Source: CAZUVM01 sp964623885
GTDB lineage: Bacteria; Verrucomicrobiota; Verrucomicrobiia; Limisphaerales; UBA8199
Direction: 5' to 3'
Assembly: GCA_964623885.1 (NCBI GenBank)
Contig: CAZUVM010000195.1
Span: 1-14,141, forward strand
DNA length: 14,141 nucleotides
Shown here: positions 1 through 5,816 of the stretch, in pieces
Layout of the letters: every line of letters begins with the position of its first letter
Position numbering within the stretch: position 1 is the first letter of the stretch
The notes under the pieces: model-generated
The model's database searches: none
Told to the model about the DNA's origin: nothing
What the model saw: the letters and a program-made list of their open reading frames with translations, nothing else
Translations under genes and position numbers: made by a program

Positions 1-22
1 TGCGAACGATCTTCAGGCGGTC

Positions 23-124
23 GGAACGCCGGCTTTAGCCGGCAGGAACGTCCGACCGGGGTTGTGGCCAGGAATCGACGAATATCGACGTTTATGGCTT
101 GCTGCCGGCTAAAGCCGGCGTTCC
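23..124. repeat. Pair of inverted 23-bp hairpin repeats (GCCGGC-TTTA-GCCGGC core)
   Basis: Positions 23-45 and 102-124 are exact reverse complements of each other. Each copy contains its own hairpin: GCCGGC, a 4-nt loop (TTTA or TAAA) and GCCGGC, at 28-43 and 104-119. The whole forms a palindrome of palindromes around a 56-nt centre, just upstream of the aquaporin gene. It looks like a REP/BIME-type dispersed intergenic element. That reading is inference; the two copies and their symmetry are seen directly. Confidence 0.75.
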
Positions 125-216
125 TCGGTTGCGGCTTTGCCTCGCTGCGCTCTTTGCACCTCTGCGGTAAATTTTTCGGATTGTCTCGGTCCCTCACTCC
201 CATTTCAATAAGCCCC

Positions 217-969
217 ATGACTCCGGTACTGGCCGAATTCATAGGCACGACCTTGCTGGTCATGTTTGGCAATGGCGTGGTGGCAAACGTGGTCCTGGCC
301 CGTACCAAGGGCAACAACTCCGGCTGGATCGTTATTACCACCGGTTGGGCCCTAGCCGTATTCGTCGGCGTCTTTAGCTCGCAGGCCTTCAGCGGCGCCC
401 ATCTGAATCCGGCCGTAACAATCGGAATGGCTGCAGCCGGCAAATTCGACTGGAGCAGCGTGCCTGGCTACTTGTTGGCGCAAATGCTCGGCGGAATCGT
501 GGGCGGAACCTGGGTCTTTCTGTTCTACCGCGAACATTTTAAGGCCAGCACTGACGCCGATGGAAAACTGGCCTGTTTTTGCACAGCGCCAAACATTCGT
601 AATCTGGCGCAGGCCTTCTTTTGCGAATTCTGCGGGACGTTCCTGCTCGTGCTCCCCGTCTTTCTGATGACGGACGCCCGCATCAAATTGCCGACCGCGG
701 CCGGTGGCACGAGCGACGTCATCATCGGTCTGGGCACATTGGGCGCCTTGCCGGTAGGTTTGCTGGTATTCGCGATTGGGTTGTCACTCGGCGGCACGAC
801 CGGTTATGCCATCAACCCCGCGCGCGATCTGGGCCCTCGCCTGGCGCACGCGTTCCTCCCTGTGCCAGGCAAGCGCGATAGCGACTGGGGTTATGCCTGG
901 GTCCCGATGTTGGGACCTATCCTCGGCGGCCTTGTTGCCGCTGCATTACACCGCCTGTTAATGCGGTAA
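217..969 (+). CDS. glpF: MIP-family channel, glycerol facilitator type (aquaglyceroporin)
   Basis: Inner-membrane channel of 250 residues, the usual size for the family, passing glycerol and other small neutral solutes and water by diffusion. Both signature loops are present: SGAHLNPAVTIG (NPA at residues 64-66) and INPARDLGPR (NPA at 200-202). The Asp after NPAR is typical of glycerol facilitators rather than strict water channels. By manual alignment to remembered E. coli GlpF, the selectivity filter would be W44, G188, Y197 and R203, with Tyr replacing the Phe of GlpF. Six hydrophobic helices can be followed. The frame is open back to a GTG at 64, but those 51 residues run through a repeat hairpin and are not membrane-like, so I chose the ATG at 217, which starts the family-typical PVLAEFIGT. 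There is no clear Shine-Dalgarno site. No glycerol kinase lies beside it, so substrate and symbol are inferred. Confidence 0.9.
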   Translation: MTPVLAEFIGTTLLVMFGNGVVANVVLARTKGNNSGWIVITTGWALAVFVGVFSSQAFSGAHLNPAVTIGMAAAGKFDWSSVPGYLLAQMLGGIVGGTWVFLFYREHFKASTDADGKLACFCTAPNIRNLAQAFFCEFCGTFLLVLPVFLMTDARIKLPTAAGGTSDVIIGLGTLGALPVGLLVFAIGLSLGGTTGYAINPARDLGPRLAHAFLPVPGKRDSDWGYAWVPMLGPILGGLVAAALHRLLMR

Positions 970-1057
970 GGACGCCGTCCTCGGCGTCCCCGTCAAAATC
1001 TGGTAGGGACGCGGTCACCCGGAAACACAGAGCTGTATTGACGCCGTCCTCGGCGTC
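970..1057. repeat. Two copies of a perfect GC-rich palindrome between convergent genes
   Basis: GGACGCCG-TCCT-CGGCGTCC occupies 970-989, starting right after the aquaporin stop codon. A second copy (GACGCCG-TCCT-CGGCGTC) lies at 1040-1057, just before the 3' end of the minus-strand gene at 1069. The arms are perfect with a 4-nt loop. There is no T-run, so these are not standard intrinsic terminators, though hairpins between convergent genes could protect transcript ends or stop transcription. The spacer also holds a partly related stretch (GGGACGCGGTCACCC, 1006-1020). It is probably a dispersed repeat family. Confidence 0.7.
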
Positions 1058-1068
1058 CCCAATTCACT

Positions 1069-3045
1069 CTATTTGCTCTCGCCGCCTTTTAACCCCGTCG
1101 GTGTCGGAACAAACATCTTGCAGCTAATCCCGTCGGCATTGACAGAACCGCCATAAACGCTGAACGAAAAGTACTTCGAGATCCGCTCGAACGGCGGCAG
1201 CAACGAGAAATCCAGCCACTCCTGCAGATTGCGCCCCAGACCAGACAAAGCGACTGGCGTTGAGCTCGGCGACGCCGAGTCACCGGAACTTGAGCCGGTG
1301 GCCCCGCCGAGTTTGCGCAACGTACCAAGCGTAGCGCGCATCGTTTCGACTTCGTTTTCGTAACCGAACCAGGCGGCGCCGGGCCCGGTCACTTTCTGCA
1401 TGGCGTCGGCCAGTCCCGCCGTGTCGCGTAGCGTTTTGCCCTGGGTATCGCAATTGCGCAAATACTCCTCCAGGGTCGAGACATCCGACGAAAGCGCCAC
1501 GTAACCGCCACTGGCCGCATAATGGAGTGTGCGTGGTAGCGAAGGAGCGCTCGCGCCGCCAATCGGCAGCCCCATTGTACCCAGCGGGACAGAGAACACC
1601 TTCCGTCCTAAAAACTCGCGCTGGTCGGGTGGCGTCCCCGGTTGTTGACCGAAGAATACGAACACGCCCTTGAGAGCGGCGGCCAATTGCTCGGGGTTCG
1701 GAGAGGCAAACAGTGTCAGACCAGGTCCGCTACCCGGCGCGCCGCCGGCGCGCGGTCCCTTTTCGTAATAAATAATATCGTCACCGAGATTGCCGATCAG
1801 GTTCTTTCTAACATCGAAACCGGCATCCTTGTCCTTGCCCGCCGTATTGGCGGTCTCGATGAGAAAATTGACGCCGCTCAGCCATTGAGGGGAGATATCG
1901 CCCAGCATCTTTTCAAGAGCCGCCCAGGTTTTTTGCCCGTCGATTCGCCACCGCTGAAACTTGATCGCATCGGCCGGAACAAACGGCGGCGGATTCAGCT
2001 CCTTGGTTTCCCCGCTCAGGATTTTGAACAAGCCCTGGCGCGCGCTTTCGGGCACGCCCAGAAATAACTGGAACAATTCGCCGTCATTCGTGGTCCGGAC
2101 ACAGGCGGCAACGGTTTTCAAACTGTTCAATCCCAGGGCATTGATCACTTTCTCGGGCCGGATATCGAACGGATTGGGCGCGTCGGGATTGTCCTTCTTC
2201 TCCCCGGCTTGTCGGAGCCAAATGTCCAGAAAGGTTTTCACATTCACCCATGCGTAAACGGGCGAGTCCCTGAATAGCGTCGCATGGTTGGCCTGATAGG
2301 CAGCCAGATCACCCAGGGCGGGCAGCGTGCCGCCGGTGAGCCGGGCGACAATCTTTTCAACCGCTTTGGTCGAGTTGCCGACAATCAAGAGCGACTCCAC
2401 CTGGCCGAACACCAGTTCATCCTTTGAAGAAGCATCTTTCTTTTGAGAATCGTCCCCCACCTCCTGCACCTCAGGCTGTTTGGGCAGGAGTTTGCGCAAT
2501 GTTTTAGGCACGTCATTGCTGGATATGGATAGCACCGCGAACTCAACGTCCCGAATCTTCTCGGTCCGCAGCGCCTTGCCCGATTCGCTCCAGCGCTTGC
2601 GCACGTCGGACAGGGCCGACTTGAGCTGGCCGCTTTTCTCTTTGGCGTCGAGCAGCACCAGTACTCCGGGCGCATTGTTGTCGCCGCCATCCCAGCCGTT
2701 GCGGGTGACGGCGAACGTGAGCTGGCCTTGCAACAAGCTGGTGTAGTCATTGAATCTGATTTTCAGTTCGCGTTCGAGCGGCGTCACCAGCTCATCATTC
2801 CATTTAGCCAGGAACTTCTCTTTGAAGGCGCGCAAGGCCGGATCGTTCCAAAGCTGGGATTGGGGCAATTGTTTCCACGCCTGGCGCGCTTTGGCCAGGT
2901 CGGGCGACGTCACCACCACCAGTGTATCATCGGGCAAAAGCTTTTCCGGCGACGGGATTACCGCCCGCGAAGTGCATGCCAGCAGAAGCGAAAGACAAAT
3001 TAGGGCGACTGGGAAGAACCCGCGGCGCTCGTCGATTTTGTTCAT
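1069..3045 (-). CDS. Large secreted or lipoprotein-like protein of unknown function
   Basis: A 658-residue protein that I cannot assign to a characterised family. Residues 1-30 form an export signal: charged start (NKIDERR), hydrophobic core (FFPVALICLSLLLA), then LLAC at 21-24, which could be a lipobox with C24 as the lipidated residue (Leu at -2 is not ideal). Signal peptidase I cleavage after TSRA is the alternative. The mature part starts PEKLLPDDTLVVVTSPDLAKA and is a mixed alpha/beta soluble protein without further membrane segments. It has a Gly-rich stretch (PRAGGAPGSGPG) and a Ser-rich linker near residues 580-595. The opening about a value being available to a measured quantity resembles DUF3352-like planctomycete/verrucomicrobial proteins, but only loosely. 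The ATG at 3045 has AAGG directly against it, too close for an ideal ribosome site. It lies 99 nt downstream of the protease gene on the same strand. Confidence 0.8.
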   Translation of the reverse strand: MNKIDERRGFFPVALICLSLLLACTSRAVIPSPEKLLPDDTLVVVTSPDLAKARQAWKQLPQSQLWNDPALRAFKEKFLAKWNDELVTPLERELKIRFNDYTSLLQGQLTFAVTRNGWDGGDNNAPGVLVLLDAKEKSGQLKSALSDVRKRWSESGKALRTEKIRDVEFAVLSISSNDVPKTLRKLLPKQPEVQEVGDDSQKKDASSKDELVFGQVESLLIVGNSTKAVEKIVARLTGGTLPALGDLAAYQANHATLFRDSPVYAWVNVKTFLDIWLRQAGEKKDNPDAPNPFDIRPEKVINALGLNSLKTVAACVRTTNDGELFQLFLGVPESARQGLFKILSGETKELNPPPFVPADAIKFQRWRIDGQKTWAALEKMLGDISPQWLSGVNFLIETANTAGKDKDAGFDVRKNLIGNLGDDIIYYEKGPRAGGAPGSGPGLTLFASPNPEQLAAALKGVFVFFGQQPGTPPDQREFLGRKVFSVPLGTMGLPIGGASAPSLPRTLHYAASGGYVALSSDVSTLEEYLRNCDTQGKTLRDTAGLADAMQKVTGPGAAWFGYENEVETMRATLGTLRKLGGATGSSSGDSASPSSTPVALSGLGRNLQEWLDFSLLPPFERISKYFSFSVYGGSVNADGISCKMFVPTPTGLKGGESK

Positions 3046-3144
3046 CCTTTTTAGGCTTTGAAAAACGAATCTTTAAGTCCAGCCAAATCACGGACACTTA
3101 GGATCCGATCCAAATTTCTCTAAACAGTCGTAAACGGCCGCGAA

Positions 3145-4134
3145 TCACTCCTCAACCGCCGCGTGGCGCGTGTGGCTGGGTGGCTCGAGGTAGCGGTAGG
3201 CGTTGCTGGGATTGTCGTTGGAGTAGGCGTAGGCGTCCCGGTGATCCAGGAAATAACGCACCGATTCAATGGGAATCGCGAAGCCCAGACCTTCGCCGAA
3301 AGTGATCTTCATGTTCGTGATGCCGACAACTTCGCCGCGCAGGTTGAAAAGCGGCCCGCCGCTGTTGCCCGGATTAATCTGCGTCGTGGTTTGCAAATAA
3401 AGGTCGCCGGCCATCTGGCGGGTTTTGGTGCTCAGGATGCCTTCAGTGACAGTGCGCTCGAGGCCCAACGGGCTGCCGATGGCGAAAACGCCATCCCCAA
3501 CGGCCAACACGTCCGAATTGCCGAGCGTCACGTATTTAAATTTGGGCGCGTCTTTGTCCTCGATTTTCAGCAGAGCAAGATCGCCGAACTTGTTAATGGC
3601 GATAATGCGCACCTGCTTGTAGCTCTTGCGTTCCAGTTCGACGCCATTCTGGCGATAAACTTCGACCGTAATCTGCGTTTCGCCCTCGATCACGTGGAAA
3701 TTGGTCATCAGGAAGCCGTCCGCGTTGATAATGAACCCCGACCCCAGACCGCCCGGCGTGCGCACTTGCACCACGGCTTCGCCTAGCTGGCTTACCAGGT
3801 CGCGTACCGTGCGCGCCGGCGTGGAGCGGCTGGATACTGAGTAGAACTGGTCCGACCTCGGGTCAATGCTGTCTCCAACACCGTCCATCGCCGGCACGAC
3901 TTTCTGGCTGACGATCGGTTTCACCACCGGTTCCTGCGCATCTGTCTTGAGGATTTTGACAATTTGGCTGCGGGGGATCACCAGCACCGTGTAGCCGACG
4001 TCGATGGCCACCTGGTCGTGCTTTTCGGCGAGAACTTTCCCGGTGATCGACGCTTTGTCTTTCAGTTGAAGCGTATCGGCATTCACCGCGGCCGCGGAAA
4101 ACAACGCCGCGACGAGGAAACAGTTCTTTAGCAT
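3145..4134 (-). CDS. Periplasmic trypsin-like serine protease, S1C (HtrA/DegP-type) without PDZ
   Basis: Exported protease of 329 residues. A signal peptide (MLKNCFLVAALFSAAAVNA, cleavage after residue 19) is followed by a small beta-rich segment (about 20-62: DTLQLKDKASITGKV ... VLVIPRSQIVKI), a linker and a chymotrypsin-fold domain (about 108-297). The full catalytic triad is visible: H147 in MTNFHVIEG, D185 in FGDLALLKIE, and S258 in INPGNSGGPLFN. Classical HtrA/DegP proteins carry one or two PDZ domains after the protease. Here only about 30 residues follow, so the PDZ domain is missing and the IPRSQI segment sits in front instead. The role is likely envelope protein quality control or processing. 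A GTG at 4140 would add two residues; the ATG at 4134 gives the better signal peptide. No Shine-Dalgarno site is apparent. Confidence 0.9.
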   Translation of the reverse strand: MLKNCFLVAALFSAAAVNADTLQLKDKASITGKVLAEKHDQVAIDVGYTVLVIPRSQIVKILKTDAQEPVVKPIVSQKVVPAMDGVGDSIDPRSDQFYSVSSRSTPARTVRDLVSQLGEAVVQVRTPGGLGSGFIINADGFLMTNFHVIEGETQITVEVYRQNGVELERKSYKQVRIIAINKFGDLALLKIEDKDAPKFKYVTLGNSDVLAVGDGVFAIGSPLGLERTVTEGILSTKTRQMAGDLYLQTTTQINPGNSGGPLFNLRGEVVGITNMKITFGEGLGFAIPIESVRYFLDHRDAYAYSNDNPSNAYRYLEPPSHTRHAAVEE

Positions 4135-4193
4135 GGCCACAGATTAGTCATTTGACGGAATGGAAACAAGGCGGAAGTGCTGACCGTAAAAAT

Positions 4194-4228
4194 GCGGACC
4201 GCGGGACGTCCCGGCCCGCAGCAGCTAC
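4194..4228. repeat. Palindromic dispersed repeat, copy 1 (CGGGACGTCCCG core)
   Basis: CGGGACGTCCCG at 4202-4213 is a perfect 12-bp palindrome. It runs into CGGCCCGCAGCAGCTAC (4212-4228), which recurs with one mismatch at 5537-5553 in the same orientation. It sits in the 154-nt spacer between the DUF457 gene and the protease. The spacer also has a tandem GTGATGC GTGATGC near 4241-4254. Likely a dispersed intergenic element; no protein is encoded. Confidence 0.5.
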
Positions 4229-4288
4229 AACAGGTGAAACGTGATGCGTGATGCACGCGTCGCCTTCCCTTTGTCGCTTCCCCCCGCC

Positions 4289-4921
4289 TCACTCTCGCTC
4301 TTCTGATTCGCTGACAACTTCTTCCTTCCGTGTAATCCTTGGGCCCAGCATATCCCTCCGCCACTTTTGCAGAGTCCCTACGAAAACCGTATCCAACCGG
4401 GAACTGAATACCTCCACGCAGGAATAGCCTCGTTTTGCTGCGACCCAGAGCATCAGCGCGAATAAAACGACCGAAATACTTTGATTCTGCCACCCGTCCA
4501 GCTTCCATTGCCCTTTCCAAAACCAGATAGGATGGCGAAACAACGGCTCACCGTAACAAATCGGCCACAGGTCCGCAGACGACGGCCCGCGCGAACCGGC
4601 CAGATCGCACAGCAAATGCAGATGGAAAACCACCAGGCACCATAAGCCTACGCGCAGCCGCTGCCTTCCAAAACTGCCCAGCAGCAGCGCGACCAGCAAA
4701 GCCCCCGGCCACCCGTGCAACCACAGGTGATGAAACCTCTGGTAATATTGAAACGTCAATTCCTGCCGCGTCACAAGCGACTTCACCACGTCCACTACCA
4801 TCCCCACGCCGTCCGCATCAGGGATAATTCCCGCCAAGGTCACCAGCCGCCGATCACGGGCATTGTTCACCGTGACTGACGCCACCAGCCAACTGCCAAT
4901 AAAATGCGTGAGCGGTGACAT
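4289..4921 (-). CDS. Membrane-bound metal-dependent hydrolase-like protein (DUF457/YdjM-like)
   Basis: A 210-residue multi-pass inner-membrane protein. The arrangement of conserved polar residues fits the YdjM/DUF457 family: SPLTHFIGSWL at the start (H6), GIIPDADG (D35, D37), RFHHLWLHGWPG (H64, H65, H69) and FHLHLLCDLAGS (H100, H102, D106). These His/Asp residues are proposed in the family to bind metal. Hydrophobic segments follow at about 73-84, 93-106 and 147-161. The family has no firmly established substrate; E. coli YdjM is LexA-regulated, but I see no SOS box here. The C-terminus is unusually charged (KEEVVSESEERE). I chose the ATG at 4921 because it gives the conserved SPLTHF start; a TTG at 4939 would add six residues. 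It begins 33 nt after the end of the toxin remnant. Confidence 0.75.
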   Translation of the reverse strand: MSPLTHFIGSWLVASVTVNNARDRRLVTLAGIIPDADGVGMVVDVVKSLVTRQELTFQYYQRFHHLWLHGWPGALLVALLLGSFGRQRLRVGLWCLVVFHLHLLCDLAGSRGPSSADLWPICYGEPLFRHPIWFWKGQWKLDGWQNQSISVVLFALMLWVAAKRGYSCVEVFSSRLDTVFVGTLQKWRRDMLGPRITRKEEVVSESEERE

Positions 4922-4954
4922 GCCTAGACGCAGGGCCAAATGGCGATCATTGCA

Positions 4955-5253
4955 TCATTGGATATCAATCTCGTTCCGGGCCGCATGCCACACCCGAACC
5001 ACATAAACTACCCTGGCTTCGCGATCGATTCGGTAGGCTATCTTCCAGGACTTGAAGATCAGCTTGCGCCATCTGGAATCCTGCTTCTCCGACAAAACGG
5101 ACCCGGCCTGTGGGTGGCGAGCCAGTATCTGGACTCGATCATAAATACCGAATCCTATCTGCCGGGCGATCTGCGGCCCATCCCGCGAAGCTACAGAACA
5201 ACTCCGCGGAGGTCATCGAGGGAACTCTCAGACCAAATCAGCTTGAAGTCTAC
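4955..5253 (-). pseudogene. RelE/ParE-family toxin, frameshifted and lacking a start codon
   Basis: Translating the minus strand in two frames recovers a ParE/RelE-type toxin. The first frame from 5253 gives VDFKLIWSESSLDDLRGVVL and meets a TAG at 5191-5193. The second frame, from about 5176 to the TGA at 4955-4957, gives PQIARQIGFGIYDRVQILAR, then HPQAGSVLSEKQDSRWRKLI, then FKSWKIAYRIDREARVVYVV, and RVWHAARNEIDIQ. The YRID...VVYVVRVWHAAR ending is the hallmark C-terminus of ParE-like toxins (ribosome-dependent RNases or gyrase inhibitors). Adding one base, or four, near 5189-5196 would join the frames into about 99 or 100 residues, normal for the family. The first codon is GTA, not a start; GTG would fit. 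It is therefore probably inactive, unless the frameshift is a sequencing error. Confidence 0.8.
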
Positions 5254-5423
5254 GACTCGATCTTCTTCCTCACATCTTCATTAGCAACGACTCGCCCTGC
5301 CTGAATATCGCGGTCCCCTTGCTCGAGGGCCGCCAAAAACGCGATCTCCTCCGCGATGGCACGGTAATCCACATCATCTGGGAGCCGGTGAATTGCCTGC
5401 AGAACTGTTTCTTTCGCGCTCAT
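5250..5423 (-). CDS. Antitoxin of a ParE/RelE-type module, probably truncated
   Basis: A short minus-strand gene of 57 residues: MSAKETVLQAIHRLPDDVDY, RAIAEEIAFLAALEQGDRDI, QAGRVVANEDVRKKIES, stop. The acidic, helical layout (a helix, LPDD, EEIAFL, then a GD-x-QAGRVV-x-EDV-x-KKIES end) matches the small antitoxins paired with RelE/ParE toxins. It overlaps the toxin remnant by 4 nt, as expected of a translationally coupled toxin-antitoxin pair. Homologues commonly continue with Trp after this end. If the TAG stop were TGG, the product would end KKIESWTSS and the overlapping toxin would gain a GTG start, so the present end may be a recent truncation. It would normally neutralise the toxin and repress its own promoter. 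No Shine-Dalgarno site is evident. Confidence 0.7.
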   Translation of the reverse strand: MSAKETVLQAIHRLPDDVDYRAIAEEIAFLAALEQGDRDIQAGRVVANEDVRKKIES

Positions 5424-5536
5424 GTTTTTAGTTTACCCACGGGCCTACTTGATGCAAGTTCCACATTCACGCCTAACGTTCTGCTAACGGGCAAGCTATG
5501 CACCCACCTAGCCAGGCCGGACTGCGGGGACACACT

Positions 5537-5553
5537 CGGCCCGCAGCTGCTAC
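5537..5553. repeat. Dispersed repeat, copy 2 of CGGCCCGCAGC(A/T)GCTAC
   Basis: Sixteen of 17 bases match 4212-4228 in the same orientation. The preceding bases are also alike (GGACTGCGGGGAC here, GGACCGCGGGAC there), but the palindromic core is degraded in this copy. Confidence 0.5.
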
Positions 5554-5612
5554 GGTTTCTGCCTCTTCGTTATCTTTGTTCTCTTCTGTTCAGTTCTTCG
5601 TGTGAAATCTCA

Positions 5613-5665
5613 TTTTCCTGTCTTCAATTTTCTGCCGTAATATTTCTGTCAAAAATCTTTCTGTC
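5613..5665. repeat. Irregular tandem of CTGTC/CTGCC units, 14-15-nt period
   Basis: The motif CTG(T/C)C, usually preceded by TTT, occurs at 5618, 5632, 5646 and 5661, giving spacings of 14, 14 and 15 nt with A/T-rich fillers. Four units are visible. It lies inside the repeat mosaic downstream of hisC. Confidence 0.5.
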
Positions 5666-5749
5666 AGATTGGTTGCGGCTTTTGAGCGAACTCGCGCCAT
5701 AAACCTGCCGAGACTCCTTGCTTCCATCCTGTTAATCCTGTCTTCGTCT

Positions 5750-5781
5750 CCTTTTCGTGTATTTAGTGTATTTCGTGGTTC
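5750..5781 (+). repeat. TTCGTG-type dispersed repeat, copy 1
   Basis: This 32-nt block (CCTTTTCGTGTATTTAGTG then TATTTCGTGGTTC) matches the reverse complement of 13934-13965 at 27 of 32 positions. Within it TTCGTG recurs with TTAGTG between. It is located 35 nt downstream of the hisC stop in transcription order. Confidence 0.6.
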
Positions 5782-5816
5782 AAGCTCGGATTTCGGCGAT
5801 TCGTATCAATTAGTGT

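Larger units (their letters stand above)
5424..5816. other. 393-nt spacer made of short repeats, no convincing gene
   Basis: Between the antitoxin start and the hisC stop there is no supported protein gene. Open frames on the plus strand here are Cys/Leu/Ser-rich, have no family features and span the repeats. The stretch holds a copy of the CGGCCCGCAGC repeat (5537-5553), an irregular 14-15-nt tandem (5618-5665), CATCCTGTTAATCCTGTC (5727-5744) and a TTCGTG-type repeat (5750-5781). It is T-rich on the plus strand, unlike the flanking genes. The antitoxin promoter should lie near 5424-5500 on the minus strand but is not obvious. Confidence 0.6.

Noticed and set aside
64..216. N-terminal extension of the aquaporin to the GTG at 64
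   Set aside because: It translates a repeat hairpin and is not membrane-like; the family start is at 217.
3163..3786. A 207-codon plus-strand open frame
   Set aside because: It lies antisense to the protease, whose catalytic motifs are intact; a shadow frame in GC-rich coding DNA.
4940..5284. A 114-codon plus-strand open frame opposite the toxin remnant
   Set aside because: The minus strand gives a clear RelE/ParE-like protein in the same place; the plus product has no recognisable pattern.
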